A stretch of 64,000 nucleotides of DNA, from assembly GCF_030160015.1 (NCBI RefSeq), contig NZ_BSNN01000002.1, forward strand, positions 310,001-374,000, written 5' to 3'. The notes under the pieces are model-generated. The model was not told the DNA's origin and did no database searches. It saw only the letters and a list, made by a program, of their open reading frames with translations. The stretch comes from Amylibacter marinus. Lineage in GTDB: Bacteria; Pseudomonadota; Alphaproteobacteria; Rhodobacterales; Rhodobacteraceae. Each line of letters opens with the position of its first letter. The stretch's first letter is position 1. Position numbers and translations under genes: made by a program. Below, piece after piece: positions 48,472 through 60,314 of this stretch.

Positions 48472-51400
48472 ATGGAAGATATCCGCACCCAAATTCAGGC
48501 TCAGACCTACATTGATGAGGCCGAGGCGCTAAAGGCCTTGATTGATGCGGCGGATTTCACACCTGCGTTGCGCCAAGAAATTCATCTTCGAGGTGCTGGG
48601 TTGGTGCGCGATATTCGCAAGAATTCAAATCCTTCGATGATGGAGCTATTTTTGGCCGAATATGGGCTGTCGAGCGAGGAGGGCGTTGCGCTGATGTGTC
48701 TGGCCGAGGCGCTGTTGCGGGTACCTGATGCGCCGACGATGGATGCGTTGATCGAGGATAAAATCGCCCCCAGTGCGTGGGGTGCACATATCAGCCAGTC
48801 GCATTCGTCGTTGGTAAATGCCTCAACGTGGGCGTTGTTTATGACGGGCAAAGTGCTAAGCGATGAGAAGGCCAATTCAGTTACGGGTGTTTTGCACGGC
48901 GCGATCAAGCGTCTGGGCGAGCCGGTTATCCGGCGTGCGGTAACGGCCGCAATGAAGGAAATGGGCCGGCAGTTTGTCCTAGGAGAGACCATCTCTAAGG
49001 CGATGAAGCGCGCCAGCGAGGAAGAGGATCGCGGGTTCACCTATTCCTATGATATGTTGGGCGAGGCGGCCAAAACCGAGGGCGATGCCAAGAAATATCA
49101 CATGGCCTATGCGGATGCGATCGCCCAGATTGCCAAATCTGCCAAGGCTAGTTCAGTTCAGGAAAATCCCGGTATCTCAATCAAGTTATCCGCGCTTTTT
49201 CCGCGCTATGAGGAGATGAAGCGCATCGATGTAATGCAGGTGTTGATGCCACGGGCACGGTCCTTGGCCATTCTGGCTAAATCTGCGGGCATTGGGCTGA
49301 ATATTGATGCTGAAGAGGCGGCGCGTCTTGATCTATCGCTGGATGTGATCGAGGCGGTGCTTCGCGATCCAGCTTTGGCGGGGTGGGATGGCTTTGGCGT
49401 GGTGGTTCAGGCCTATTCAAAACGCGCATCGGGGGTGTTGGATTATCTGTATGCCATGGCGCAGAAATATGATCGCAAGATTATGGTGCGGCTGGTTAAG
49501 GGCGCCTATTGGGACAGCGAAATAAAGCTGGCACAGGTAGAGGGGCTGGCTGGATTTCCGGTCTTCACCCGCAAGGCGGCAACTGATGTGAGCTATCTGT
49601 GCTGTGCGCAAAAGTTGCTGGGCATGGTGGATCGGATCTATCCACAATTTGCCACCCATAATGCCCATTCCGTGGCGGCAATCCTTGAGATGGCCCCCAG
49701 CACGGATGTGTTTGAATTTCAGCGCCTACATGGCATGGGCGAGGCCTTGCACGAGGCGGTACATAGCGATGCTGGCACGCGGTGCCGTATCTATGCCCCT
49801 GTGGGCGCACATAAGGATTTGCTGGCCTATTTGGTGCGCCGCTTGTTAGAAAATGGCGCGAACAGCTCTTTCGTCAATCAGATTGTGGACGAAGATGTGC
49901 CCCCCGAAGAGGTGGCGGCGGATCCCTTTCAGGCGGTGTTAACGCAAGAGGTCGCCCATAATCCCCTGATCCAGCACCCCAACGATCTGTTTGCACCCGA
50001 GCGGATAAATTCGCGCGGGTGGGATTTAAATGACCGTTTGGTTCTGGATCAGATCAAGGGTGATATAGAATCCGCAACACCGCAGCACTGGCAGGCCAAA
50101 ACCGTAGAGGGTACGGCGCAATCCGTAACCAACCCTGCAACGGGGGCGGTGATTGGCGAGATCGGGTTTGCCAGTTCGGCGCAGGCGATGGAGATCTGTG
50201 CCAGCGTTGGCCCTTGGGCCAAAAGCACCCTTCAAGAGCGCCAAGCGGTTTTGAACAAGGCGGCTGATCTTTACGAGGCCCATGCCACTCGTCTGTTTGC
50301 TCTCTTGATCCAAGAGGCGGGCAAGACCTTGCTGGATTGTGTTGGGGAATTACGCGAAGCGGTTGATTTTTTGCGCTTTTATGCAGCACAGGCCACTGAT
50401 ACGCAGAAACCACTGGGCGTTTTTGCCTGTATTTCCCCGTGGAATTTCCCCTTGGCGATTTTTACTGGCCAGATATCAGCGGCCCTAGCAGTGGGCAATG
50501 GTGTGGTGGCCAAACCAGCCGAAAGCACCAGCCTAATTGCCGATTATGCAGTAGATTTATTATATCAAGCAGGTGTGCCGCGCGATGTATTGCGCCTGAT
50601 TGCGGGCGAGGGGGCTGTGGTGGGCACAGCCCTAAGTGGGCACAAGAATATTGCGGGGATATGTTTCACCGGGTCTACCGCCACCGCACAGGTGATCAAC
50701 CGCCAGATGGCCCAAAATCTGCCTGCTGGCACGCCATTGGTTGCGGAAACCGGCGGGTTGAATGCGATGATTGTGGACAGTACCGCCCTGCCAGAACAGG
50801 CAATTGGCGATGTGATTGCCTCGGCGTTCCAATCTGCGGGTCAGCGCTGTTCGGCCTTGCGGGTCTTATATCTGCAAGAGGATATCGCCGATAATTTCTT
50901 AGAGATGCTATACGGGGCCATGGATGCGCTAAGCGTTGGGAACCCTGCAGATTTCAGCACGGATATTGGGCCGATTATTGATGTAGATGCGGCGGCGAAC
51001 ATTCAGGCTCATGTGGATAGGGCCAAGGCCGAGGGCCGCCTGTTACGTCAGATTTCTGCACCAGAGGGGGGGCGTTTTGTGGCCCCTGCGGTGATTAAGC
51101 TGAACAGTATTTCAGAGCTGGAATCCGAGATTTTCGGGCCTGTGTTGCATGTGGTTACCTTTGGTGCCGAGGATATTGATCAGGTCATCGCTGATGTAAA
51201 TGCCACGGGGTTTGGTCTGACATTTGGATTGCAGACACGCATTGACGATCGGGTTCAGCATGTGATTGATCGTGTCCATGCGGGGAATATCTATGTAAAT
51301 CGCAACCAGATCGGGGCGATTGTTGGCTCGCAACCCTTTGGTGGGCATGGGCTATCTGGCACCGGCCCCAAGGCAGGTGGCATTCGGTATTTATCGCGTT

Positions 51401-51810
51401 TTTGCACGGGGACTGCACAATTCTCGACCGAGCCTTGCGATCTGCCGGGGCCTACGGGGGAATCCAACCGCTATGCGCAGGTGGCCAAATCACATGTGCT
51501 GTGCATGGGGCCGGGGGATGCGGATTATCAGGCACAGGTACAGATGGCGCGCGCCATTGGCGTGGGTGATTGCATGGATGGGCGCGAGGTTTCGCCCGAT
51601 GATCTAAGAGAGTTGAGCGGTATAGAGGCTGTGGTTTACTGGGGGGATGATCCTGCACCTTTGCGCCGTGCCTTGGCCGCGCGGGAGGGGGCGATTGTGC
51701 CTTTGATCTTGGGCCAAGAGATGCACGAATACCTCTATGACGAGGTGACGATCTGTATCGATACCACTGCATCGGGGGGGAATGCGGCCTTGATTGGGGG
51801 CGAGGCCTAG
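48472..51810 (+). CDS. putA: Bifunctional proline dehydrogenase / glutamate-semialdehyde dehydrogenase PutA
   Basis: A 1112-residue enzyme turning proline into glutamate. The FAD-dependent PRODH barrel spans ~140-480 ([63 protein letters not shown]). The ALDH domain spans ~555-1000 ([39 protein letters not shown], catalytic Cys in [13 protein letters not shown]). The extra C-terminal ~100 residues fit the longer type B PutA. The N-terminal ribbon-helix-helix repressor domain of E. coli PutA is absent. ATG 48472 is chosen for AAAGAGA upstream; ATG 48457 is possible. Confidence 0.95.
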   Translation: MEDIRTQIQAQTYIDEAEALKALIDAADFTPALRQEIHLRGAGLVRDIRKNSNPSMMELFLAEYGLSSEEGVALMCLAEALLRVPDAPTMDALIEDKIAPSAWGAHISQSHSSLVNASTWALFMTGKVLSDEKANSVTGVLHGAIKRLGEPVIRRAVTAAMKEMGRQFVLGETISKAMKRASEEEDRGFTYSYDMLGEAAKTEGDAKKYHMAYADAIAQIAKSAKASSVQENPGISIKLSALFPRYEEMKRIDVMQVLMPRARSLAILAKSAGIGLNIDAEEAARLDLSLDVIEAVLRDPALAGWDGFGVVVQAYSKRASGVLDYLYAMAQKYDRKIMVRLVKGAYWDSEIKLAQVEGLAGFPVFTRKAATDVSYLCCAQKLLGMVDRIYPQFATHNAHSVAAILEMAPSTDVFEFQRLHGMGEALHEAVHSDAGTRCRIYAPVGAHKDLLAYLVRRLLENGANSSFVNQIVDEDVPPEEVAADPFQAVLTQEVAHNPLIQHPNDLFAPERINSRGWDLNDRLVLDQIKGDIESATPQHWQAKTVEGTAQSVTNPATGAVIGEIGFASSAQAMEICASVGPWAKSTLQERQAVLNKAADLYEAHATRLFALLIQEAGKTLLDCVGELREAVDFLRFYAAQATDTQKPLGVFACISPWNFPLAIFTGQISAALAVGNGVVAKPAESTSLIADYAVDLLYQAGVPRDVLRLIAGEGAVVGTALSGHKNIAGICFTGSTATAQVINRQMAQNLPAGTPLVAETGGLNAMIVDSTALPEQAIGDVIASAFQSAGQRCSALRVLYLQEDIADNFLEMLYGAMDALSVGNPADFSTDIGPIIDVDAAANIQAHVDRAKAEGRLLRQISAPEGGRFVAPAVIKLNSISELESEIFGPVLHVVTFGAEDIDQVIADVNATGFGLTFGLQTRIDDRVQHVIDRVHAGNIYVNRNQIGAIVGSQPFGGHGLSGTGPKAGGIRYLSRFCTGTAQFSTEPCDLPGPTGESNRYAQVAKSHVLCMGPGDADYQAQVQMARAIGVGDCMDGREVSPDDLRELSGIEAVVYWGDDPAPLRRALAAREGAIVPLILGQEMHEYLYDEVTICIDTTASGGNAALIGGEA

Positions 51811-51971
51811 GCGTTTTGGGCGCTGTGCTGTGCACCCAGATTATTTCGTTGTTTGGGCTGCGCCGCACCAAAGGCGTAAACCAGCCGATACATGCGATAA
51901 ATTGCTTATTCTGCTACCGCAACACCCTACCAAGCCCTATATACCAAAGGCAAAGAGTATAGGGCAAAGAG

Positions 51972-53759
51972 ATGCGATTTCATGTGGCGGCCATCTGTAG
52001 GGTGCTTGGGGGGGCTTGGTTGGCCCTTGGGTCACCTGTGGGGGCGCAATCCTTGGAATTTGATGTGGATGCGCCAGCAGATGTTCAGGAGCAAGTGCGA
52101 AATGTTTCCGTTTTAATACAGTCGCTTAGAGATAGTAGTGTAGATGATGAGCAGATTATCACCTCGGCGCGATCTGACTATGCGCGGATCCTGTCTGTGC
52201 TCTATGAAAACGGCTATTATGCGGGCGAAATATCGATCCGTGTCGATGGCCGCGAGGTGGCCGGTATTACACCATTAGAGCGGGTTTCAGGGATTGAATC
52301 CGTAGAGATACGTGTGACCAGCGGTGCTCAGTTCCATTTTGGCCGCGCCGATATTACCCCGCGCGCGCCACGCGCCCCGAGGCAGGGTGGATTTCGCAGT
52401 GGTGCAATTGCGCGCTCGGTAGCCGTGCAAGAGGGGCTGGATGAGGCGCTCTCGGCATGGAAGCAACAGGGCTATCCGCTGGTGCATGTCGTGGATCAAA
52501 CACTTGTCGCTCAACATAAAACCCAAATATTGGATGTGTTGATCCGCCTCGATCCGGGCGGGCGGGCACGCTTCGGTCGGCTAAATATACAAGGCCACAG
52601 CCGTATGCGCGAAAACCGCGTGCGCAAGATTGCGGGGCTGGTCAGCGGCGAGATCTATTCGACCAGCGCGCTAAACCGTGCGGCACAGCGTCTGCGCGAT
52701 ACGGGCATATTTTCCAGTGTGGTTTTTGAAGAAGCAGATCATCTGAATGCGGATGCGAGCTATGACATCACGCTGATCGTAGAAGAGGCGAAGCTGCGCC
52801 GCATAGAGGCGGGGGCGACCCTGTCTAATGTTGAGGGGTTGAAATTCGAGGGCGATTGGTTGCACCGCAATGTTTTGGGCGGGGGCGAGCAGGTGAAATT
52901 TGGCCTGACGGCCGCAGGTATTGGCGGCGAAACCGAGGGTATTGATTACAGCGCCAATTTACAGGTTTTGCGTCCTGCCACCCTATCTGCGGACACCAAC
53001 GCAACGGTTGAGTTTTCCATTCTGCGGCAAAACGAGCCGGAATATATCCTGCGCAGCAGGTCTGTCTCTGTGCGGTTTGATCATTATATTTCCGAAAAGC
53101 TAAGCGCGGGTATCGCGTTAAACTATGTAGATGCCAACAGTTTTGATATCTATGGCGAGCGGGATTTTAGCGTGGTTAGCCTGCCACTTGGGATAACTTA
53201 TGATGGCCGAGACAGCAAAACCTCTAGCACCTCTGGGGCCTATGTGGCGCTGTCTGCGCGCCCGTTTTATGGGCGGGGAAATGGCGGTTTTGGCCTTCAG
53301 GCGGGGTTTGATGGGCGAATTTATCGCGCATTAGGATCCAATGTAGTGTTGGCAGCCCGCGCACAGGCCAGCAGTATTTACAGCAGTGAGCTGTCAGAGG
53401 TTTCCCCTGATTATTTGCTGTATTCTGGGGGCGGCAACACGGTGCGCGGCCAGGATTATCAGGCCTTGGGGGTAGAGGTTGATGGTCTGGGCAAGAGTGG
53501 TGGTCTATCTTATGCTGGGGCCAGTGTTGAGATACGCTTTGGACTTTGGGACAGTATTGGCGGGATTGTTTTTGCCGATTATGGATATGTGGGGTCTACG
53601 TCACAACTGTTGGGCGCGGGTGCGGGGCATAGCGGTGCGGGAATTGGTCTGCGCTATGAAACAGGGCTGGGGCCTATCCGGTTAGATATTGGGGCACCAC
53701 TGGGTAGGGATGATCCGGATAGCTTGAAATTTTACCTAGGTGTGGGGCAGGCATTTTGA
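51972..53759 (+). CDS. tamA: Translocation and assembly module outer-membrane protein TamA
   Basis: A 595-residue Omp85-type protein. Signal peptide to SPVGAQS, three POTRA-like domains (~28-270, e.g. RARFGRLNIQGHSRMRENRVRKIAGL), and a 16-strand barrel with the lid-lock motif GGGNTVRGQDYQALG; ends in Phe. Shorter than BamA and next to tamB, which fixes the identity. AAAGAG precedes ATG 51972. A 7-bp stem (CCCTATA/TATAGGG, 51935-51964) lies just before the ribosome site. Confidence 0.93.
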   Translation: MRFHVAAICRVLGGAWLALGSPVGAQSLEFDVDAPADVQEQVRNVSVLIQSLRDSSVDDEQIITSARSDYARILSVLYENGYYAGEISIRVDGREVAGITPLERVSGIESVEIRVTSGAQFHFGRADITPRAPRAPRQGGFRSGAIARSVAVQEGLDEALSAWKQQGYPLVHVVDQTLVAQHKTQILDVLIRLDPGGRARFGRLNIQGHSRMRENRVRKIAGLVSGEIYSTSALNRAAQRLRDTGIFSSVVFEEADHLNADASYDITLIVEEAKLRRIEAGATLSNVEGLKFEGDWLHRNVLGGGEQVKFGLTAAGIGGETEGIDYSANLQVLRPATLSADTNATVEFSILRQNEPEYILRSRSVSVRFDHYISEKLSAGIALNYVDANSFDIYGERDFSVVSLPLGITYDGRDSKTSSTSGAYVALSARPFYGRGNGGFGLQAGFDGRIYRALGSNVVLAARAQASSIYSSELSEVSPDYLLYSGGGNTVRGQDYQALGVEVDGLGKSGGLSYAGASVEIRFGLWDSIGGIVFADYGYVGSTSQLLGAGAGHSGAGIGLRYETGLGPIRLDIGAPLGRDDPDSLKFYLGVGQAF

Positions 53760-56700
53760 GGTATTTTAGATCAGCACTTTTGATTGTTTTAGCTATGATG
53801 GTCATACCTTTACAGGCCAAAGCACAGGATACATATCTGGAAGACTTGCTAGAAGACACTCTGTCTTCGCCCGCCATGCAGCTGCGTATAGATGGATTAC
53901 AGGGAAGCTTTAGCGCGCAGGCGCGGGCCGATCTGATCGAGATATCCGACCCCAATGGCCCGTGGCTGATCATTCGCGGGGCCGAGCTGGACTGGACGCG
54001 CGCCGCCTTGTTGCAGGGGCGCATTGATGTGCAAAAACTGCGCGCCCAAAGCATAGATTTCTTGCGCGTGCCCTTGCGCGATGACAGAGGTTTTACCCCC
54101 GAGGCAGAGCCGCTGAGCCTGCCGGATTTACCTGTATCCATAGAGATCGAAGCGATTGAAACGCCCAATTTTAACATTGCGCCAGAGGTGTTCGGGCGGG
54201 CCTTGGATTTGTCTGTTTTGGCGCGGGTTGGTCTGGGCGATGGGATGCTGGTGGTGGATGCAGAGGTAGCGGATAAGACCTCGGGGGGCGCGGCGCATTT
54301 ACGGGCGCGGTATGACCCTCTCAGCAGTGAAACCGAGATCGATTTTTCCCTAGAGGAGCCCAAGAATGGTATTCTGGGATCAATCCTAAACATTCCCAAT
54401 CGCCCGGCATTGGCGTTTGATCTGACGGGGCGCGGGCCTTTGGCTGATTTCAACGGGCAATTCACCCTGAAAAGCAACGAGATAGAGCGGCTTCGCGGCG
54501 CGCTTAGCATTGGCGGTACGACGGAAAACGCACCTCTGAAGATTACATCGCGCGTCAGTGGCGATGTTTCTGCACTGTTTTTTCCACGGTATCAGGCGTT
54601 TTTCGGCCCTTCGGTTACTCTTGATCTAGCGGCAGAGCATCGTGGATCGGGGCGATGGAGCCTAAATCAGCTGTTGGTTTCGACCGAGGCATTGGCCATC
54701 GAAGCGGTTGCGCATGGTAGCGCGGGACGGCTGGAGATGGTGGATTTCTTGGCCCGAATCACTGCGGATCAGCCTATCGTATTGCCTTTATCTGGGCATG
54801 AGACGCTGGTTGGGGGGGCGCGCATCAAGGGCCGGTATGAGGGGTTGGCGGGATGGTCTGTGCAGGGGTGGGTTTCTGATTTGGCCCGAGATGGCTTGTT
54901 TGTTGAACGGACGGATTTCAGTACCAAACACCAAGAGAGCGGTGATCTGCGGCTTGATATTTCCGGGATATCCCATCGAGACGCGGTGCTGGCCGATGCC
55001 ATTGGGCAGGCGGTAAAGGCGCAAGGGCGTTTTGAAATATCACAGGGGTTGGCGCTGGATTTGCACCACATGGAGGTGGATAATGGCACTCTTCGCGCGG
55101 CTGTTTCTGGGCATTTGTCGAATTTTAGTGCGGGGCTGATGTTTGAGGGGCAGGCAGATCTAACGGCGCAGAGTATCGCGCCCTATGCAAGATTGGCGGG
55201 CATACGCGGCGCAGGCGCGGGCCAGCTGTCGGTTACGGGGCAATTTGGGGTGATAAGTCAGCAATTTGATCTGGAGATATCAGGGAAGACCCGAGAGGTG
55301 GCGTTGGTTGATATGGCCCTGGCTGGGATCATCGCAGGCGATAGCCAGATTGCGGCCAAGATCACACGCGATAAGGGGGGGATCGTGCTACACAGCCTGT
55401 CTGTTGAAAATGCGCAGGGTGATCTTGAGGCTACGGCGCATTTGAAACAAGAGGGATCGGAGCTGAACGCATCGGCGCGACTATCCAATGCGGCGCTGAT
55501 TTCACCTTTTTTGTCCGGTGCCTTGGATGCGCGTGTTTCGGCGCTTCAGCGTGGTGATATGGGCATGGTTTCTGTGCTGGCCCGCGGAGATAGCGGCACC
55601 AGCCTATCGGCAAAGGGTATGATTCCGTTGGCGGATGGGGATTATGATTTGCAAATTGCCGGTCAAGTTCCCTTGGCTTTGGCGGATTTTGTTACTGGAG
55701 ACAGTGTTGCCTTGCGCGGGCGCGGCGACTTTGACTTGCGGCTGCTGGGGGCTGGCGAAATCGGCAGTATTTCTGGGCGGATCAGCAGCAGTGGTGCACG
55801 CGCGTTCTTGCCCAGTTATCAGATGGAGTTCGAGGATATCGATGTATTGATGGATCTGGCGCAGGGGCGCGGCGCGGTGCATGCATCGATGCACTCGGTT
55901 GATGGTGGAACCCTTGGGGTGACGGGGGATATTTTCTTATCTGGCGCACAGGCACCGGTGGCGGATTTGGACATGCAGGTTAAGGGTTTGCGCCTATCCT
56001 TTGAGGATTTTATCAACACCACGGTTGATGCGGATCTTAGCATTACGGGGCCGTTGGCGCAGCAGCCCGTGTTGGCAGGGCGGATTGATCTGGGGGAGAC
56101 CACCATTGATCTAACCACGCCAGAGATCACCAGCCTGAGTTTTCTGCCCCAGATCACCCATCGGGATGCGCCGATTTCGGTGCTTCAGACCCGTGCACGG
56201 GCGGGACTATTGGCGGGGTCGGAGGGCCAAGGGGCTGGAGTGGAGATTGGGCTTGATCTAGCCATTAGCGCACAGAGCCGCGTGTTCCTGCGTGGGCGCG
56301 GGATCGAGGCCGAGATGGGGGGGCAGATGTATTTGGGGGGCACCAGTACGGATGTAGTGGCGCGCGGCGGGTTTGATCTGGTGCGCGGGCGATGGGATGT
56401 GTTGAACAAGCGTTTGGATTTGCGTTCTGCGGCGGTGAACCTAACGGGGTCATTGGATCCGCAAGTGAATATTGTGGCCAGCAGTGATAGCGGGGGCTAT
56501 CTCACCTCTATTTTGTTGTCGGGCTTGGTTTCTGATTTAAAGCTAACTTTTCAATCTGATCCAGTGTTGCCAGAAGACGAGGTATTGGCGCGGATGTTTT
56601 TTGAGCAGGGATTGGATGAAATTTCGCCCTTTAAGGCTGTGCAATTGGCCCATGCCCTGCGCCAGCTATCCGGTGCGTCTGGGGCCAGTTACAGTGAAAA

Positions 56701-56938
56701 GCTGCGTCGAAAATTATCGCTGGATGATTTCTCTATTTCTGTAGATGAGCAGGGTGCAGCGGGTGTTCAGGTGGGCAAATACCTGTCGGACAATCTCTAT
56801 ACGGATATAACAATTGCCGCCGATGGTGGATCAGAGGTTTCTCTGAACCTTGATCTAAGCGGCACAGTCTCGCTACGCGGAAGCGTTCAAGAAAGTGGCA
56901 GCAGCGAAATCGGTGTATTTTTTGGCAAGGATTACTAG
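53756..56938 (+). CDS. tamB: Translocation and assembly module inner-membrane protein TamB
   Basis: A 1060-residue AsmA-like bridge protein. The N-terminal signal anchor is FRSALLIVLAMMVIPLQAKAQ. A long beta-taco region follows, and the C-terminal TamB domain (DUF490) has LKLTFQSDPVLPEDEVLARMFFEQG and VGKYLSDNLYTDITI. The start is TTG 53756, overlapping the tamA stop by 4 bases; the first ATG would cut the anchor. TamAB moves phospholipids and helps outer-membrane protein assembly. Confidence 0.92.
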   Translation: MRYFRSALLIVLAMMVIPLQAKAQDTYLEDLLEDTLSSPAMQLRIDGLQGSFSAQARADLIEISDPNGPWLIIRGAELDWTRAALLQGRIDVQKLRAQSIDFLRVPLRDDRGFTPEAEPLSLPDLPVSIEIEAIETPNFNIAPEVFGRALDLSVLARVGLGDGMLVVDAEVADKTSGGAAHLRARYDPLSSETEIDFSLEEPKNGILGSILNIPNRPALAFDLTGRGPLADFNGQFTLKSNEIERLRGALSIGGTTENAPLKITSRVSGDVSALFFPRYQAFFGPSVTLDLAAEHRGSGRWSLNQLLVSTEALAIEAVAHGSAGRLEMVDFLARITADQPIVLPLSGHETLVGGARIKGRYEGLAGWSVQGWVSDLARDGLFVERTDFSTKHQESGDLRLDISGISHRDAVLADAIGQAVKAQGRFEISQGLALDLHHMEVDNGTLRAAVSGHLSNFSAGLMFEGQADLTAQSIAPYARLAGIRGAGAGQLSVTGQFGVISQQFDLEISGKTREVALVDMALAGIIAGDSQIAAKITRDKGGIVLHSLSVENAQGDLEATAHLKQEGSELNASARLSNAALISPFLSGALDARVSALQRGDMGMVSVLARGDSGTSLSAKGMIPLADGDYDLQIAGQVPLALADFVTGDSVALRGRGDFDLRLLGAGEIGSISGRISSSGARAFLPSYQMEFEDIDVLMDLAQGRGAVHASMHSVDGGTLGVTGDIFLSGAQAPVADLDMQVKGLRLSFEDFINTTVDADLSITGPLAQQPVLAGRIDLGETTIDLTTPEITSLSFLPQITHRDAPISVLQTRARAGLLAGSEGQGAGVEIGLDLAISAQSRVFLRGRGIEAEMGGQMYLGGTSTDVVARGGFDLVRGRWDVLNKRLDLRSAAVNLTGSLDPQVNIVASSDSGGYLTSILLSGLVSDLKLTFQSDPVLPEDEVLARMFFEQGLDEISPFKAVQLAHALRQLSGASGASYSEKLRRKLSLDDFSISVDEQGAAGVQVGKYLSDNLYTDITIAADGGSEVSLNLDLSGTVSLRGSVQESGSSEIGVFFGKDY

Positions 56939-56958
56939 GCGGTAAATCGTTGGTTATG

Positions 56959-57885
56959 TTAGTCAAGTTCGCTTAGCCATGGGGCGTTTGCCCCGCTACG
57001 TGATACTGTGATGCTGGCGACCTTGGTTGCCCATTTAAGGGCTGCGATAACCTGTGGGCCTTGAATGGATTGTACCTCGGATTTCGAGAGGCAATCGCCC
57101 TCGATCAGGCCCTTTAGGAAGCCAGCGTTGAAGCTATCGCCAGCACCAACGGTGTCGGCGACGGTGCTTTTAACCGCGGGAACCGAGACCTGTTGATTGC
57201 TACCAAATAGGGCATCCGCGCCCTGTGAACCCTTGGTCAGGATGGCGATTGATGGCCCCATGGATTTTAGGGTTGCGAATTTTTCTGCGATGCTTTGCGG
57301 GCCTTCGATGATGTAATCCAGATCCTCGTCCGAGACTTTGACCACATCGGCGCGTTGGATGATATCCATTAGGCGCGCGCGGTATTTGGCGGCATCTTTG
57401 ATAAAGCTTTGGCGGATATTGGGATCAACCATCACCAAGCGATCGGAACCAAGGGTTTTTAGGGCCTGTGCGTAGGTTTCGGCGGCAGGTTCTATACACA
57501 GGCTGATACCACCGAAATAGAGCGCATCAATGCTGGTGTCTATTTTGGGGATTTGATCGGCGTTGACCATGCGACCGGCCGAGTTTTCGTCGTAAAAAGT
57601 ATACTGTGCATGCCCATCCACAAGTCGCACAAAGGCCAATGTGGTGGGCTGGTTGGATCGCGCTAGATAGCGGGTGTCAACGGCGCTGTTCTTGAGCTCT
57701 GATACCAGCTGATTACCGAATAAGTCGTTGGATATGCCCGAAAACAGTGCCACTGGCGCCTGTAGGCGCCCAAGGCTGATGGCGGTGTTAAAAACTGCCC
57801 CACCAGAAAGGGGGGCAAAAACCGGTGTGTCATCCAGCGTCTTTGGCACCATATCAATCAGCGCCTCGCCACAGCATAGTATCAT
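56959..57885 (-). CDS. PfkB-family sugar kinase, probable fructokinase
   Basis: A 308-residue ribokinase-fold kinase. LSGGAVFNTAISLGRL at the N-terminus, and the catalytic signature DTVGAGDSFNAGFLKGL near 245. The position after the mannitol-type dehydrogenase and the ABC ATPase suggests it phosphorylates the ketose made by MtlK, as MtlZ does in Rhodobacter. Last gene of the polyol operon; it is convergent with tamB, 20 bases apart. Confidence 0.86.
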   Translation of the reverse strand: MILCCGEALIDMVPKTLDDTPVFAPLSGGAVFNTAISLGRLQAPVALFSGISNDLFGNQLVSELKNSAVDTRYLARSNQPTTLAFVRLVDGHAQYTFYDENSAGRMVNADQIPKIDTSIDALYFGGISLCIEPAAETYAQALKTLGSDRLVMVDPNIRQSFIKDAAKYRARLMDIIQRADVVKVSDEDLDYIIEGPQSIAEKFATLKSMGPSIAILTKGSQGADALFGSNQQVSVPAVKSTVADTVGAGDSFNAGFLKGLIEGDCLSKSEVQSIQGPQVIAALKWATKVASITVSRSGANAPWLSELD

Positions 57886-57894
57886 TATAACCCC

Positions 57895-58905
57895 TTAGAT
57901 GCGTTGCTGGCTTGATTGGTCAAATCGGTGAATTAAGTTTTCTTGTGCTGTAAAGTACACGGGTTTGTTGATTTGATCCATTGGTGCCTTGGGGAATTTG
58001 GCCGTAAACTCTGTGCCTGCATCTGTTTTCAGATGCCCCAGCGCATATTCGCCCAGCTGTTCAACCAATTCTAGCGTGCCGGTCAGCATGGCCTGATCCT
58101 TGGTGGTTTCGATGAGGTGCTCTGGGCGGATGCCGGTGATCACGCCTTGGGTGTTGCCAGATGTGATATCGGCGGGTTGAAAGAAGTTCATTTGAGGGCT
58201 GCCAATGAAGCCAGCAACGAACATATTTTGCGGGTTTTCGTACAGTTCCATTGGTGATCCGACCTGTTCGATTATGCCAGCGCGCAGAACTACGATTTTA
58301 TCCGCTAGGGTTAGGGCCTCGACCTGATCGTGGGTCACATAGATCATGGTAGAGCCAAGGCGCTCGTGTAGGCGGGCAATTTCCAGGCGGGTTTGCACGC
58401 GCAAGGAGGCATCTAGGTTTGAGAGGGGTTCATCGAACAAGAATACCTCTGGGTCGCGAACAATGGCGCGCCCGATTGCAACACGTTGGCGTTGACCACC
58501 AGATAGGTTTTTGGGCGCGCGGTCTAGGTATTCGGTGATTTGCAGAACCTCGGCGGCGTTTTTCACGCGTCTGTCGATTTCTGCGGGATCGGTCTTGGCC
58601 TGTTTCAAACCAAAGGCCATGTTTTCCTCGACGCTCATATGTGGGTATAGCGCATAGGTTTGAAACACCATCGCGACGCCCCGCTTTGAGGGGGCGACCT
58701 CGTTCATAATCTCGCCACCGATAGAAATTGTGCCATCCGAGATATCCTCTAGCCCCGCAATCATACGCAGCAGTGTGGATTTACCACAGCCCGAGGGGCC
58801 AACAAAGACCACGAATTCCCCATGATCAATTTCCAGATCGACACCATGCATGACCTGTACCGAGCCATAGGATTTTTTCACTTGTTTAATACTTACATTG
58901 GCCAT
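57895..58905 (-). CDS. smoK: Polyol ABC transporter, ATP-binding protein
   Basis: A 336-residue MalK-type ATPase: Walker [11 protein letters not shown], signature [14 protein letters not shown], Walker [14 protein letters not shown]-loop VTHD, and a C-terminal OB-type (TOBE) domain from ~235. It overlaps the end of the mtlK gene by 13 bases. It is separated from its permeases by araC and mtlK. Confidence 0.9.
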   Translation of the reverse strand: MANVSIKQVKKSYGSVQVMHGVDLEIDHGEFVVFVGPSGCGKSTLLRMIAGLEDISDGTISIGGEIMNEVAPSKRGVAMVFQTYALYPHMSVEENMAFGLKQAKTDPAEIDRRVKNAAEVLQITEYLDRAPKNLSGGQRQRVAIGRAIVRDPEVFLFDEPLSNLDASLRVQTRLEIARLHERLGSTMIYVTHDQVEALTLADKIVVLRAGIIEQVGSPMELYENPQNMFVAGFIGSPQMNFFQPADITSGNTQGVITGIRPEHLIETTKDQAMLTGTLELVEQLGEYALGHLKTDAGTEFTAKFPKAPMDQINKPVYFTAQENLIHRFDQSSQQRI

Positions 58906-60314
58906 GTTTTTTCGACCTCTTCTATCTGTTCTTCTAGGATTGAAATGAACTCTGGGTGGTTTCTAGGTAAATCCCCCCAAAGCAGTGGGGTGGTGGCAAA
59001 GCGTTTGAATGCGCCATCTTCTAAGAGAGGGGATAGCTGATCTATAAAGGGTTCTTTGTAGCGAATGGTCAGCAGGCCCTTGATGGTGCGCCGCGCAAAT
59101 ACATACCAGCTGGCGATGGATTTAATCCCATAGATCGGGGTGATCCCTTGTTCAAAACAGCCCTGTAGCGTTGGCAAAATAAACACCGGAAATTTGTTAA
59201 ACCCGTCGGCGCAAATGCGTTCGATTGTATCACCGATATATTGGTTTAAGAAGCGTTGTTCGATATTGTTGAGATAGGTGATTTTATCGAATGGTAGCCT
59301 AAGGGTTATTGCGGGCAGTACCTCTTGGGTTTGGTATTTGACGAAATGCGCATGCAGATCAGGATTACGCAGCGCCTGATCAAAGGTCTGGTGGCCCTGA
59401 AGCGCGCCCAGATAGGTAAGGCATGTGTGCCCACCGTTTAGGATGCGGATTTTAGTCTCTTCGTAGATATCCACATTGTCGGTATAGATCACGCCCACCT
59501 TGTCTAGCGCCGGCTTGGGGCCGGCGAAATTATCCTCGATTACCCATTGGATGAAATCCTCGGCCATGATGCTGGGATCATTTTTACGGTGAAACATCTG
59601 TTCGATTTCATGTGACAATTCAGGGGTGGGTTGTGGCGTAATGCGATCCACCATCGAGCAGGGAAATGTGGCATTATCTGCGATCCAATCCCGCAGGGGT
59701 TGATTGCCGCGCGCCACAAGGTATTGATCGAAATTGGTCGCCAGCATTTTGCCGTTACTGCGGATATTATCACAGCACAGGATGGTGATCGGGCCAGCCC
59801 CTGCCGCAATGCGGTGCATAAGGCCTGTTTCTAGGTAGGCATAGATCGAGCTTTTGGTATCTGTTGCGAGTTCTGCGGCGATGATGGGGTGATCGGTATC
59901 AAGGGTGCCTGTTTCATTTAGGTAGTAGCCGCTCTCGGTGACGGTAATAGTAGCCATATGCACGCTAGCGGCGGCAAGGGCCTGTTCTGTTTCCGCCTTG
60001 GAGATCGACCAGTCATAGAAATTAACATGGGGGGTTAGAAGATCGTAATTGGTATCCCCGGTTTCAGAGATGGTTTTTAGTACATATCCATCGCCATTGT
60101 TGCGTTGCATATCGAAGAAATCAGAATCTGCCGCGCGCAGATTTATGGCGCCAATGCCCCAATCCAAATCGCCAACCTGATCCATATACATATCGAAATA
60201 GACCGCTTGGTGGGCGCGATGGAAGGCGCCGTACCCAATATGCAATACCCCCATTTTGCACTGGGCGGGGTCATAGCTGGATGCGGCTAGCAGGGGTGGA
60301 GAGGAGTGGTTCAT
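58893..60314 (-). CDS. mtlK: Mannitol 2-dehydrogenase (polyol dehydrogenase)
   Basis: A 473-residue long-chain polyol dehydrogenase. NAD site [19 protein letters not shown] at ~24, and catalytic Lys/Asn/His in [20 protein letters not shown] (~290). It oxidises D-mannitol (or D-arabinitol) to the ketose. It overlaps araC by 4 bases. The short-chain sorbitol dehydrogenase SmoS found in R. sphaeroides is not in the visible operon. Confidence 0.9.
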   Translation of the reverse strand: MNHSSPPLLAASSYDPAQCKMGVLHIGYGAFHRAHQAVYFDMYMDQVGDLDWGIGAINLRAADSDFFDMQRNNGDGYVLKTISETGDTNYDLLTPHVNFYDWSISKAETEQALAAASVHMATITVTESGYYLNETGTLDTDHPIIAAELATDTKSSIYAYLETGLMHRIAAGAGPITILCCDNIRSNGKMLATNFDQYLVARGNQPLRDWIADNATFPCSMVDRITPQPTPELSHEIEQMFHRKNDPSIMAEDFIQWVIEDNFAGPKPALDKVGVIYTDNVDIYEETKIRILNGGHTCLTYLGALQGHQTFDQALRNPDLHAHFVKYQTQEVLPAITLRLPFDKITYLNNIEQRFLNQYIGDTIERICADGFNKFPVFILPTLQGCFEQGITPIYGIKSIASWYVFARRTIKGLLTIRYKEPFIDQLSPLLEDGAFKRFATTPLLWGDLPRNHPEFISILEEQIEEVEKTWPM